64,000 bases of DNA from Lachnospiraceae bacterium (GTDB lineage Bacteria; Bacillota; Clostridia; Lachnospirales; Lachnospiraceae), in NCBI GenBank assembly GCA_015056815.1, contig SVFN01000010.1, positions 60,580 through 124,579 on the forward strand, read 5' to 3'. Shown one piece after another: positions 17,665-26,937 of the stretch. Each line of letters opens with the position of its first letter. Position 1 is the stretch's first letter. The notes under the pieces are model-generated. The model worked only from the letters and a program-made list of their open reading frames with translations, did not search any database and was not told the DNA's origin. Made by a program: the position numbers and the translations under genes.

Positions 17665-20034
17665 ATGAACGAAAAAGCATTACAAACACTGGAATTTCAT
17701 AAGATCATTAACAGGCTGACGGAGCATGCCACCAGCGAGCCGGGGCGTAAAAAGTGCCAGTCCTTAAAACCGATGACGGATCTTGAACAGATCGAACAGG
17801 CACAGCTTGAAACAAAGGACGCTTTGGAGCGGATCTTTAAAAAAAGCGGTATCTCCTTCGGCAATAATAAAAATGTACATTATTTATGCAAACATCTGTC
17901 CATGGGCGGTTCCATCTCCGCACAAGAGCTTTTACAGATCGCAGGACTTTTGGAAAATGCCGCCAGGGTGAAGAATTATGGCAGGAATGACAAGGAGGAA
18001 TTTACCGATTCCCTGACAGAGTATTTCGAGGAACTGCAGCCTTTGACACCGGTTTCCACGGAAATCCGCCGCTGCATCCTCTCCGCAGAGGAGATCGCGG
18101 ACGATGCCAGCCCGACCTTAAAGCATATCCGCCGCAGTATCTCCATCGCTGGGGAGAAGGTGCACAGCCAGCTGAACGGAATGGTGAACGGTTCCCTGCG
18201 CTCCTACTTACAGGACGCGGTGATCACCATGCGCGACGGACGTTACTGTATTCCGGTCAAGTCCGAATACAAAGGGCAGGTTCCCGGCATGATCCACGAT
18301 CAGTCTGCCACAGGTTCTACCCTGTTTATCGAGCCGGCCGCCATTGTGGAATTAAACAATAAGATCCGCTCCCTGCAGGCAGAAGAAAAAGAGGAGATCG
18401 AACAGATTCTTGGCACGCTGTCCGCCATGTGTGCCGAACATGCGGAAACGATCCGCCAGAACGGTATCCTGATGACACAGCTTGATTTTATTTTTGCCAA
18501 AGCCTCTCTGGCGCTTGAACAGAATGCCACACAGCCTGTACTGAATGAAAAAGGGTTTGTCCGCATCCGTAAAGGCAGGCATCCTCTTTTGGATCCGAAG
18601 AAAGTGGTTCCCATTGACATTACATTGGGAGATACCTTTGATCAGCTCATTGTGACCGGTCCGAATACCGGCGGTAAGACCGTCTCCTTAAAAACAGTGG
18701 GGCTCTTTACCCTGATGGGGCAGTCCGGACTTCATATTCCGGCGCTGGATCAGAGTCAGTTAAGTATTTTTCAGAACGTTTTTGCCGATATCGGGGACGA
18801 GCAGAGTATTGAGCAGAGTCTCTCTACCTTCTCCTCCCATATGACGAATATCGTATCGATTTTAAAGAAAGCCAATTACCGCTCTTTGTGCCTGTTTGAC
18901 GAGCTCTGTGCCGGGACAGATCCGACCGAGGGCGCGGCGCTTGCCATCGCCATTCTCTCTAAGCTCCATGATAAGGGCGTGCGCACCATGGCAACGACAC
19001 ATTACAGCGAGCTAAAGGTTTACGCCCTCTCCACAGAGGGAGTGGAAAATGCCTGCTGTGAGTTTAATGTTGAAACGCTCTCCCCGACCTACCGGCTGTT
19101 AATCGGTATCCCCGGCAAAAGTAACGCCTTTGCGATTTCTTCCAAGCTGGGGCTTCCGGATTCCATCATCGAAAAGGCTAAAGCCCAGATGAGCGATGAA
19201 GACACCAGCTTTGAGGATATGCTGACAGAGCTGGAAAGCAACCGTATCACCATCGAGAAGGAGCGGCTGGAGGTTTCTTCTTATAAGGAAGAGATCGAAA
19301 AATTAAAGAAGCAGTTAGAGCGGGAGCAGCAAAAGCTGCAGGATTCCAAAGACCGCATCCTCAAAGAAGCCAACGAGGAAGCCCGCGAGATTCTGCAGGA
19401 GGCCAAGCAGGTCGCGGACGAGACGATCCGCAATTTCCAGAAATACGGTACCGCCACTCCCATGAAAGACATGGAAGCACAGCGCGAAAAAGTCCGCAGG
19501 CAGATTTCCCGGAAAAACGAAAAGCTGGCATTAAAGCCGAAGGAATCCGAGAAGGGATCCTTAAAACCCGAACAGTGCAAACCCGGCGAAGCGGTCAAGG
19601 TTTTATCCATGAACCTGAAAGGAACGATTTCCTCCAAGCCGGATGCCAAAGGCTTTCTGTTCGTGCAGTGCGGTATCATCCGTTCCAAGGTGCACATCAG
19701 TGACCTGATGCTGATCCCCGAGGACGATATCAAAGCACCTGCCCTGACAAGAAGCAGTACCGGCAAGATCAAGATGAACAAATCCGCCACAGTCTCCACG
19801 GAGATCAATCTGTTGGGACTGACTGTGGACGAAGCGTTAGCGAAGCTGGACAAATATCTGGACGACGCTTATATTTCCCATCTGCCGCAGGTTCGCATCG
19901 TGCATGGCAAAGGGACGGGGGCACTCCGGAATGCAGTACACTCCCACTTAAAACGCCAGAAATATATCAAATCGTTCCGCCTGGGAGAATTCGGAGAAGG
20001 CGATGCCGGTGTGACGATCGCAGAATTCAAATAA
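17665..20034 (+). CDS. mutS2: Endonuclease MutS2 with C-terminal Smr domain
   Basis: The 789-residue protein begins MNEKALQTLEFHKII, the usual MutS2 opening. An in-frame start 42 bases upstream would lie across the promoter and is rejected. MutS core and clamp helices are followed by the ATPase: VTGPNTGGKTVSLKT (Walker A), CLFDELCAGTDPTEG (Walker B) and TTHYSELKVYA. A coiled coil (about 510-620), KOW-like segment and Smr domain (INLLGLTVDEAL, VHGKGTGALR) complete it. Such proteins lack mismatch-recognition residues, suppress homologous recombination and act in collided-ribosome rescue in Bacillus. The two-component pair follows 25 bases later. Confidence 0.96.
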   Translation: MNEKALQTLEFHKIINRLTEHATSEPGRKKCQSLKPMTDLEQIEQAQLETKDALERIFKKSGISFGNNKNVHYLCKHLSMGGSISAQELLQIAGLLENAARVKNYGRNDKEEFTDSLTEYFEELQPLTPVSTEIRRCILSAEEIADDASPTLKHIRRSISIAGEKVHSQLNGMVNGSLRSYLQDAVITMRDGRYCIPVKSEYKGQVPGMIHDQSATGSTLFIEPAAIVELNNKIRSLQAEEKEEIEQILGTLSAMCAEHAETIRQNGILMTQLDFIFAKASLALEQNATQPVLNEKGFVRIRKGRHPLLDPKKVVPIDITLGDTFDQLIVTGPNTGGKTVSLKTVGLFTLMGQSGLHIPALDQSQLSIFQNVFADIGDEQSIEQSLSTFSSHMTNIVSILKKANYRSLCLFDELCAGTDPTEGAALAIAILSKLHDKGVRTMATTHYSELKVYALSTEGVENACCEFNVETLSPTYRLLIGIPGKSNAFAISSKLGLPDSIIEKAKAQMSDEDTSFEDMLTELESNRITIEKERLEVSSYKEEIEKLKKQLEREQQKLQDSKDRILKEANEEAREILQEAKQVADETIRNFQKYGTATPMKDMEAQREKVRRQISRKNEKLALKPKESEKGSLKPEQCKPGEAVKVLSMNLKGTISSKPDAKGFLFVQCGIIRSKVHISDLMLIPEDDIKAPALTRSSTGKIKMNKSATVSTEINLLGLTVDEALAKLDKYLDDAYISHLPQVRIVHGKGTGALRNAVHSHLKRQKYIKSFRLGEFGEGDAGVTIAEFK

Positions 20035-20059
20035 TATGTGACAAAATGAGGAGATTCTT

Positions 20060-20764
20060 ATGGCAAACAAACAAAAAATCCTAATCGTAGATGATGACAG
20101 CAATATTGCGGAGCTGATCTCTTTGTATCTGACAAAGGAATGCTTCGAGCCGATGATCGTGGGCGATGGCGAATCAGCAGTGGAAACCTTTAAGACCTTC
20201 CAGCCGGATCTGGTTCTTCTGGATCTGATGCTTCCCGGCATGGACGGCTATCAGGTGTGCCGCGAGATCCGCACGCTTTCTTCCACCCCGATCATTATGC
20301 TCTCCGCCAAGGGAGAAGTATTTGATAAAGTTCTGGGACTTGAGCTGGGGGCTGACGATTATATGGAAAAACCCTTTGACACCAAAGAGCTGGTGGCCAG
20401 AGTAAAAGCAGTGCTTCGCCGCTACAAAACCACTCCTGCCCAGCCCGAAGCTCCGGCTGTACAGGTTAAGAAAGCAGAATACACTGACCTGGTGGTAAAT
20501 CTTACCAACTACTCTGTCCTGTATAAGGGAAAAGTAGTGGATATGCCTCCCAAAGAATTGGAACTGTTATACTTTCTAGCAGCCTCTCCCAATCAGGTAT
20601 TTACCAGAGAACAGCTTTTGGATCAGATCTGGGGCTATGAATATATCGGTGATACCCGTACCGTCGATGTTCATATCAAACGTCTGAGAGAAAAGATAAC
20701 CGATCATGCTGAGTGGCGTATTTCTACAGTATGGGGGATCGGTTACAAATTTGAGGTGAGATAA
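20060..20764 (+). CDS. OmpR/PhoB-family response regulator
   Basis: The 234-residue protein has a receiver domain with acidic pocket VDDDSN, phosphoacceptor Asp in PDLVLLDLMLPGMDGYQ, the Thr/Ser-region PIIMLSAKGE and Lys in DDYMEKPFDTKEL. A proline/alanine linker leads to a winged-helix DNA-binding domain (PPKELELLYFLAASPNQVF, RTVDVHIKRLREKI). It starts after a GAGGAG site. Its stop overlaps the start of the histidine kinase by one base, so they are translationally coupled partners. The stimulus and regulon are unknown. Confidence 0.95.
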   Translation: MANKQKILIVDDDSNIAELISLYLTKECFEPMIVGDGESAVETFKTFQPDLVLLDLMLPGMDGYQVCREIRTLSSTPIIMLSAKGEVFDKVLGLELGADDYMEKPFDTKELVARVKAVLRRYKTTPAQPEAPAVQVKKAEYTDLVVNLTNYSVLYKGKVVDMPPKELELLYFLAASPNQVFTREQLLDQIWGYEYIGDTRTVDVHIKRLREKITDHAEWRISTVWGIGYKFEVR

Positions 20765-22188
20765 TGCGCAGAACTCTGTTTTTGAAATTCTTTCTGGCAT
20801 TTATCCTGTTCAGTGTGCTGGGGCTGGCGGCAGTGACTTTTATCTCCTCTCCTCTGATGTATGAACAGGTCAAGCGGAATACGGCGCGTTCCTTCTACGA
20901 GGAGGCTTCCAAGATCTCCCAGACTTACGGTTCCGAACTGTATAACAGTGAGATTACGATCGAATCCGCTTACAATCAGTTAAACGCCCTTGCCACTTAC
21001 CTGTCCGCTTCCATCCAGATCATCAATCCTTCCGGTACGGTGGTTCTGTCAACGGACGAAGTGCTGGACACCTCCAATCCGGTCGTCATTCAGAATTTTG
21101 ATCCGGCGATCACAGAGGATTCCTATTATATCGTTGACCGCTTTTTCGGCACTGCTTCCGAAGAGATGTTAAGCGTCTTCTGTCCGATCACATCGGCCTA
21201 CAAGATCAAGGGTTATGTGGTGATCCAGCGCCCGCTCTCCACGATCGTGGAGGAAAGCAATCGGATGATGAGCGTTCCCTATGTAACTCTCGGACTTCTG
21301 ATCATTTTATCCCTGCTCTTCATCTTTTTCTTCACAGGCTTCGTATATGCGCCGCTGCGAAAGATCATCCTGGCAACAGAGCAGTATGCCGCCGGAAATA
21401 TGCATTATGAATTTACTGTAAAAAGTGATGATGAGATGAGTTATCTGGCAGGTACCCTTGGCTATATGGCGGAACAGATCGCACGTTCGGAGGATACCCA
21501 GAAGAAATTCGTGGCCAATGTCTCCCACGATTTCCGTTCTCCGCTGACTTCGATCAAGGGATATCTGGAAGCTATGCTGGACGGCACGATCCCGCCGGAA
21601 ATGTATGAAAAATATCTGACGATCGTCTTAAATGAGACGGAACGACTGACAAAGCTGACAAACAGCCTGTTGCAGCTGAATAACCTGAATACCAAGGGAA
21701 TGACTTTGGAAAAATCCGATTTTGACATGAATCAGATCATTCATAATACTGCCGAAACCTTTGAAGGGATCTGTCAGAAAAAGCAGATCAGGATCGATCT
21801 GATCCTGACCGGGGAAAAAATGTTGGTAAATGGTGATATGTCCAAGATCCAGCAGGTATTGTATAACCTTTTGGATAATGCGATCAAATTTTCCCATCAC
21901 AATTCCACGATTACGATCGAAACGAGAGTTAAGCACAATAAGCTGTTTACCTCCGTCAAAGATACAGGGATCGGGATCCCGAAGGAAAGCCTGAACCTGA
22001 TCTTTGATCGTTTCTACAAAACGGACCTTTCCCGCGGAAAAGATAAAAAGGGAACAGGTCTGGGGCTTTCTATCACCAAAGAGATCATCCACTCCCACGG
22101 GGAAAACATCAATGTCATCAGCACAGAGGGTGTCGGAACGGAGTTTATCTTTACCCTTCCCATCGTGGATGACGGAGAACTGTTTTAA
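20764..22188 (+). CDS. HAMP-containing sensor histidine kinase
   Basis: The 474-residue membrane kinase has TM1 at residues 7-29, an extracytoplasmic sensor region of about 140 residues, TM2 around 172-197 (LGLLIILSLLFIFFFTGFVY) and a HAMP linker. The H-box is VANVSHDFRSPLTSIKGYLE, the N-box LLDNAIKFSHHNS, and the ATP-lid motifs are KDTGIGIPKE and GTGLGLSITKEI. All catalytic elements are present. Autophosphorylation on His and transfer to the upstream OmpR-type regulator is the expected circuit. The signal cannot be read from sequence. Confidence 0.95.
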   Translation: MRRTLFLKFFLAFILFSVLGLAAVTFISSPLMYEQVKRNTARSFYEEASKISQTYGSELYNSEITIESAYNQLNALATYLSASIQIINPSGTVVLSTDEVLDTSNPVVIQNFDPAITEDSYYIVDRFFGTASEEMLSVFCPITSAYKIKGYVVIQRPLSTIVEESNRMMSVPYVTLGLLIILSLLFIFFFTGFVYAPLRKIILATEQYAAGNMHYEFTVKSDDEMSYLAGTLGYMAEQIARSEDTQKKFVANVSHDFRSPLTSIKGYLEAMLDGTIPPEMYEKYLTIVLNETERLTKLTNSLLQLNNLNTKGMTLEKSDFDMNQIIHNTAETFEGICQKKQIRIDLILTGEKMLVNGDMSKIQQVLYNLLDNAIKFSHHNSTITIETRVKHNKLFTSVKDTGIGIPKESLNLIFDRFYKTDLSRGKDKKGTGLGLSITKEIIHSHGENINVISTEGVGTEFIFTLPIVDDGELF

Positions 22189-22202
22189 GCACTGCGAAGC
22201 AG

Positions 22203-22841
22203 TCAGTCTCCCGGATAATATAATAATGCATTTACGATCGCGGCAGCAACATTGCTGCCGCCTTTTCTTCCTCTTGCGACGATAAAAGGCACCCCGGCCG
22301 TCATGATCAGTTCTTTCGCTTCCACCACATTGACAAAGCCGACCGGAACCCCTATGATCAGCTTTGGCTGTATTTGTTGTTCCTGTATCAGTTCATAAAG
22401 CCTGATCAATGCTGTCGGAGCATTACCGATCGCAAAGATCAGAGGTTCCCGGATCTTTGCCGCCTTTTCCATACTGACACTGGCTCTGGTAACCCCGCGC
22501 GCCTTCGCCTCCGCCGCCACATCTTCTTCCGCCATAAAACAGGATACCTGTCCACCGTATTTTAATAGCGTCGTTTTATTAATCCCCGCCTTTGCCATAT
22601 TCGTATCGGTCACAATATGACAGCCTCCGCGCAGAGTCTTAAGTGCATGCTCCACAACGTTTTCCGAAAACACCAGATTGTCCGCATAGTCAAAATCCGC
22701 TGTGGTATGTATGACCCTTTTTATGATAGGCGCAAGTGTTTCGTCGATCGGGTGAGGCAGTTCCTTTTCGATCATAGCCATACTCAACGCCTCTATCTCT
22801 GCCGGTTTTACTGCCCGAAAATTGTATTTTTGCTGATTCAT
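22203..22841 (-). CDS. cbiC: Precorrin-8X/cobalt-precorrin-8 methylmutase
   Basis: The 212-residue protein matches CbiC/CobH, which moves a methyl group from C11 to C12 of the corrin ring. VIHTTADFDYADNLVF holds the catalytic His, and ALKTLRGGCHIVTDTNM and the Gly-rich GVPVGFVNVVEAKELI are family hallmarks. In an anaerobe the substrate would be cobalt-precorrin-8 (hence cbiC), but the cobH name applies equally. It lies 53 bases after cobD and is the last gene of the cobalamin run. It ends 14 bases from the convergent histidine kinase stop. Confidence 0.95.
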   Translation of the reverse strand: MNQQKYNFRAVKPAEIEALSMAMIEKELPHPIDETLAPIIKRVIHTTADFDYADNLVFSENVVEHALKTLRGGCHIVTDTNMAKAGINKTTLLKYGGQVSCFMAEEDVAAEAKARGVTRASVSMEKAAKIREPLIFAIGNAPTALIRLYELIQEQQIQPKLIIGVPVGFVNVVEAKELIMTAGVPFIVARGRKGGSNVAAAIVNALLYYPGD

Positions 22842-22894
22842 CCTGTCTTATTCTCTCTTTCGCTTCTCACAATGACTTTTCATCTGCTGCTTTT

Positions 22895-24148
22895 TCAACA
22901 GATGCCATTTCCATCCATATCGCCCGGCAAACGACGGTTCCCGACACCGGTCAAAACTTCCCTCAAATTCCAAAGAAGCACCTCGTTCTCCTCATGTCTT
23001 CGGATCGCTGTGCGGTAATAACACAGCCCTTTTGGCGCATCTTCCAGCCCCCTGAAATTACTGCAGTCGCGGATCAGGATTCCTCGTGAAAAAAGCTCCT
23101 CTTTCAATCCGGCCTTTCCCCGCCAGAAAAGAAAGTCCGCTTCGCCGCCGTAGATCACCGCGCCAAGTTTGCCAAGCTCTGTACGCATATATTCCCGTTC
23201 CGGAGACAAATACTCTCTTGTATCCTGTTCGTATCTCTCATCGCCCAACGCCAGTATACCCGCCTGCTGTGCAATGGAAGACACATTCCAGTCCGGCAGA
23301 AACATCCGGATCTTCTCCGTCCGGTCTATTCCAAATCCCATCAGATATCCCAGACGCAGTCCCGGCATAGCATAGAATTTAGTAAATGCTTTCAGGATCA
23401 GGAGGGCAGGGCTTTTCTCTTCTCCGATATCTGTCAGATAAGTTCCCGCACTCCGTTTCTCCTGTCCTTCCACAAAGGGAAGGAAACACTCATCCACTAA
23501 AACAGTGCTTTTTAACTGACCGGCAAGTTCCAGAATCCGCTTCATAAGCAATGGCGGTATGCATTCTCCCGTCGGATTGGCAGGATTGCAAAGCACGATC
23601 ATTTCCGGCTTCTCTTCCTGCAGCTGTACCAGAATGTTCGCCCGCGTCCTGCCCCGGTCCTCTTCCCTCCCCGATGCAAAAGCAGCCGGAGCCGTCCGGC
23701 TTGCGTCTGGCGGAAATGCTGTTTTATCCAGAATCTCCTTCATGCGGTCGTGATAGTGAACACGGCTCCCATGTCGGACTGCCGCCTGCTCATATTCCGA
23801 AAAGGCAGGAACACTCAAGAGAACCGACTTTGGTTTTAATGCGGCAAAGACCGCATAGATCAGCTCACTGGCCCCGTTACCACACACGATCCTTGCAGGC
23901 GGTACTTTTTCTTTCTTTGCGATCGCCTCCGTCAGCTCTGCATTGCCGTTTTGCGGATAGATCCCGGCATAATGGAGCGCCTTTTCCGATCTTAAGAAAT
24001 GTTTTACGCCGGGCGGCATGCCAAGCGGATTCACATTGACCGAAAAATCATATTGTATATTCTGTCCATATATTTCACCGCCATGATGATACATGCCGTT
24101 TTTCCTCCCGTTCCCGGTGATGACCCCTGTCTTTTTTTGTTTCATCAT
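22895..24148 (-). CDS. cobD: Threonine-phosphate decarboxylase-like PLP aminotransferase
   Basis: The 417-residue fold-type I PLP enzyme resembles histidinol-phosphate aminotransferases. Its position between cbiB and cbiC, and the N-terminal HHGGEIYGQNIQYDFSVNVNP typical of CobD, favour L-threonine-O-3-phosphate decarboxylase, which makes the aminopropanol-phosphate linker of cobalamin. The PLP lysine is in LILKAFTKFYAMPGLRLGY, and NPANPTGECI and the VDECFLPF Asp line the pocket. Two tandem ATG codons follow GGAGAGA; the second gives better spacing. Confidence 0.9.
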   Translation of the reverse strand: MMKQKKTGVITGNGRKNGMYHHGGEIYGQNIQYDFSVNVNPLGMPPGVKHFLRSEKALHYAGIYPQNGNAELTEAIAKKEKVPPARIVCGNGASELIYAVFAALKPKSVLLSVPAFSEYEQAAVRHGSRVHYHDRMKEILDKTAFPPDASRTAPAAFASGREEDRGRTRANILVQLQEEKPEMIVLCNPANPTGECIPPLLMKRILELAGQLKSTVLVDECFLPFVEGQEKRSAGTYLTDIGEEKSPALLILKAFTKFYAMPGLRLGYLMGFGIDRTEKIRMFLPDWNVSSIAQQAGILALGDERYEQDTREYLSPEREYMRTELGKLGAVIYGGEADFLFWRGKAGLKEELFSRGILIRDCSNFRGLEDAPKGLCYYRTAIRRHEENEVLLWNLREVLTGVGNRRLPGDMDGNGIC

Positions 24149-24173
24149 TCTCTCCGGGTTATGTCTTCTGCCA

Positions 24174-25223
24174 TCAAAACAGCATCCCTGACAGGATTCC
24201 GAGGAAGCAGAACAGCCACGCTAGCGTTGATGTAACGTACATCAGTCTGCCTGCCCTGTGAATATCTTCTGTTTCAATCGGTCTGACTGCATCCCCGATC
24301 GTAGGCTTCTTATGGAGTTTTCCAAAATAACTGGCATCCCCCGCAAGCCGGATCTGCAGTGCTCCGGCACATACCGATTCCGTCTGTGCGGAATTGGGAC
24401 TTTTGTGATTATATCTGTCCCTTCTCCAGATGCGCCATGCATTTTTCATGCTGTAAACTGCGTTGATATCTGCCTTCCCTTCCGATTCGTTCTCTTTTTT
24501 CGCTCTTCCTTTCTGCCCGTGCGCGATCCATTCCCATGCCTGTAATATGCCGGCCGCCAGGATCATAAATACCGCAGACAGCCTCGCCGGGATAAAATTA
24601 CACACATCATCCAGTTTTGCGGCAACCGTCCCAAAGTATTGATATTTCTCATTCTGATAGCCCACCATGGAGTCCATGGTATTGACCGCTTTATAAAAAA
24701 AGCCGCCGGCTGCACCGAAAAGGGCCATAAAAAGGAGCGGTGCCACCACGCCGTCCGAAGTATTTTCCGCCACCGTTTCCACCGCCGCCCGGATAACGCC
24801 CTCTGCATCAAGTGACTGTGTATCCCGCCCTACGATCATGGATACCGCCTTTCTGCCCTCCTTTAGACTGACGGAAAGTGCATCGGCCACCCGGCTGCTC
24901 TCCACCCGCAGATCCTTCATAGCCAAAAGCTGATAACACCAGAAGCTCTCCAGCAAAATCCCGGCTGCCCGGTGGAAGTGATAGGCAAAAAAGAGAAAAA
25001 CAAGCGGGATCGATGTGGACACGGCGGTGACCAGAAGCACCAGAAGCAAGCCTGCCGCTCTTTCCTTTTTTTTCTCTTTCCCGCACAAGGGCAGCAGTTT
25101 TTTGGTCAGAAAGCTGATAAACGTGCCAATGGCACAGACCGGATGATACAAAAATGCCGGATCACCCAGACACAGATCCAGCAAAAATGCGGCCGCGATC
25201 ACAATCAGACGTCCTGTAAGCAT
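24174..25223 (-). CDS. cbiB: Adenosylcobinamide-phosphate synthase (CbiB)
   Basis: The 349-residue integral membrane protein attaches the aminopropanol (phosphate) linker to adenosylcobyric acid. It starts MLTGRLIVIAAAFLLDLCLG at an ATG seven bases after GGAG; a longer reading from 25247 is less likely. The DPAFLYHPVCAIG motif, TSDGVVAPLLFMALFGAAGG and MVGYQNEKYQYFGTVAAKLD are diagnostic. Several transmembrane helices are evident. It overlaps the 3' end of the phosphatase gene by 19 bases, indicating translational coupling. Confidence 0.95.
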   Translation of the reverse strand: MLTGRLIVIAAAFLLDLCLGDPAFLYHPVCAIGTFISFLTKKLLPLCGKEKKKERAAGLLLVLLVTAVSTSIPLVFLFFAYHFHRAAGILLESFWCYQLLAMKDLRVESSRVADALSVSLKEGRKAVSMIVGRDTQSLDAEGVIRAAVETVAENTSDGVVAPLLFMALFGAAGGFFYKAVNTMDSMVGYQNEKYQYFGTVAAKLDDVCNFIPARLSAVFMILAAGILQAWEWIAHGQKGRAKKENESEGKADINAVYSMKNAWRIWRRDRYNHKSPNSAQTESVCAGALQIRLAGDASYFGKLHKKPTIGDAVRPIETEDIHRAGRLMYVTSTLAWLFCFLGILSGMLF

Positions 25224-25852
25224 AGCTTTTCTCCATCCCATTCGCAAAGATAAAACGCCCCGTTATCCAGCATCCAGTCAAAATAGTTCTTCTTCTGCGT
25301 GCATAAACGGTTCATGATCGCCATGATCGTACCGCCATGAAGCACTGCTCCGACAACGGGCTCCTTCCAAGGCTCTTCTTCAGAGGCTCCCGCTTTATCC
25401 GGCAATGCTGTCCGTCCTCTCATATTTTTTGTCTCTATGATCTTGAGCGCCTCCTGAAAACTCAGGACGCATCGCTTCTCAAAATCCTTTAGCCGTTCTC
25501 CATCCGGAAAATCGCGAAAGCCGCCCGCATCGAGATATTCCTGATATGCCGGATCTCCGTTTAGCTCCTCATAGTTTTTGTATTCAAACTGTCCAAAGTC
25601 CATCTCACGCAGATCCTCTTTTATCAGCGCTGTCTGCACCGCTTCCCTGCCAAACAGGATCTCGGCAGTCTGCCTGCAGCGAAGCATCGGGCTTAAGATC
25701 AGCCGGTCAATCACAGGATAGCTTCCCGCAGCGGCCTTTTTTGCGAGCTCCTTCCTGCCGGTTTCACTCAGGGCTTCATCCGTTCTTCCCACATATCTTT
25801 TTTCCAGATTGCCCGGCGTTTTACCGTGGCGGATCAATACTACTTTCATCAT
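25205..25852 (-). CDS. cobC: Histidine phosphatase, probable alpha-ribazole phosphatase
   Basis: The 215-residue protein belongs to the phosphoglycerate-mutase-like histidine phosphatases. LIRHGKTPGNLEKRYVGRTD carries the RHG nucleophile, SPMLRCRQTAEIL the second Arg, EMDFGQFEYKNYEEL the acid region, and GAVLHGGTIMAI the final His. Position next to cbiB and cobD favours CobC, which removes the 5' phosphate of alpha-ribazole phosphate; the sequence alone would allow other phosphatases. Its start overlaps the stop of the preceding binding-protein gene (ATGA), tying the cobalamin run to the sugar-sensing run. Confidence 0.88.
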   Translation of the reverse strand: MMKVVLIRHGKTPGNLEKRYVGRTDEALSETGRKELAKKAAAGSYPVIDRLILSPMLRCRQTAEILFGREAVQTALIKEDLREMDFGQFEYKNYEELNGDPAYQEYLDAGGFRDFPDGERLKDFEKRCVLSFQEALKIIETKNMRGRTALPDKAGASEEEPWKEPVVGAVLHGGTIMAIMNRLCTQKKNYFDWMLDNGAFYLCEWDGEKLCLQDV

Positions 25853-26892
25853 TCTTTCATCCTTATAAATTCCTGCACATTATCATAATCAATCAGTCTG
25901 TAATCCACATACTCTGCCCGGTTGAATGCCTTAGCAGAATCATCTCCCTGCGAAGCCAGATTGTAGGCAAGCTGCATGATCCGCTCCGCCTGTCCCTTCG
26001 CATCGTTATAAACCGTGCCTCCCAGCTTCTTGAGCTTGATCATTTCGAGTGCTTCGCTCATACCATCAACCCCTACGATCAGCGGAAGCTCTGCGCCCAG
26101 ACTGTTTATGGCATCCAAAGCACCCAATGCCATATCATCATTATTGGCGATCACCATTTCAATCCCGGATGGATATTTCTCCAGAAGCTGTTTCATCTTG
26201 CTCTCCGCCTGATTGCGATTCCAGTTGGCAATCTCATCACCAAGCTTTTCAATGGAGAATCCTGCCTGCTGGATCTGTTCAATGGAAACCTGCGTCCGGA
26301 TCAGGGCATCCTGATGACCGGTCTCGCCTTCCAGGATCACATACTGTATTACCCCGTCCTCACTTCTGTCCACCCGCTTAAATCCGCCATTTTCTCCCAG
26401 CGTATCAATGACAAGCTCTGCCTGCAGAAGCCCGGACTGCTCCGCATTGGCTCCGACATAATACAGCTTATCCCATCTGGCAAGATCTTCCGCAACGGGT
26501 TCTCTGTTAAAAAAGATCACCGGAACATTTGCATTCTTGGCCTTATCTATGATCACACTGGCATCCGTACGGTCTACCAGATTGACACAGACGGCATCAT
26601 ATCCCTTATCCATAAATCTGGCCACCTGATCATTCTGTACCAGCTGACTCCCTCCGGCGCTTACAACATCCAGAAGGATCGCATCCTGCGATTCCTTTTC
26701 CTTCTCCTTGGCCCACTCATCCATACCGGCAACAATGTCGGATACAAAAGCCTCGTATCCATCATGAATGCTTACACCGATACGCAAGCTGTTTTGTTTG
26801 TACCGGTGCTTCTGCTGTGTCAGATTTTCACACCCGGACAGCGTCATCAGCATAAGCGCCAGGCACAAAAAAACGATTCCTGCTTTTTTCAT
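25849..26892 (-). CDS. Galactose/glucose-type periplasmic binding lipoprotein (MglB-like)
   Basis: The 347-residue secreted lipoprotein has signal MKKAGIVFLCLALMLMTLSG ending at lipobox LSGC. RIGVSIHDGYEAFVSDIVAGM opens a type I periplasmic-binding fold. QNDQVARFMDKGYDAVCVNLVDRTD, VIFFNREPV, AMVIANNDDMALGALDA-like text and LIVGVDGMSEALEMI resemble galactose-binding MglB. No permease or ATPase lies beside it; it is co-encoded with a sensor kinase, a response regulator and two other binding proteins. It may therefore deliver a bound sugar to the kinase or share the importer at 32.7-36.7 kb. That role is inference. Confidence 0.88.
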   Translation of the reverse strand: MKKAGIVFLCLALMLMTLSGCENLTQQKHRYKQNSLRIGVSIHDGYEAFVSDIVAGMDEWAKEKEKESQDAILLDVVSAGGSQLVQNDQVARFMDKGYDAVCVNLVDRTDASVIIDKAKNANVPVIFFNREPVAEDLARWDKLYYVGANAEQSGLLQAELVIDTLGENGGFKRVDRSEDGVIQYVILEGETGHQDALIRTQVSIEQIQQAGFSIEKLGDEIANWNRNQAESKMKQLLEKYPSGIEMVIANNDDMALGALDAINSLGAELPLIVGVDGMSEALEMIKLKKLGGTVYNDAKGQAERIMQLAYNLASQGDDSAKAFNRAEYVDYRLIDYDNVQEFIRMKE

Positions 26893-26937
26893 TTTCCTTA
26901 TCTCCCGGATCTTCCTGCCGTATATCCCGGCTTTCGC

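Noticed and set aside
22842..25250. Cobalamin riboswitch near the cob genes
   Set aside because: The gaps between these genes are too short and no B12-box-like element was recognised.
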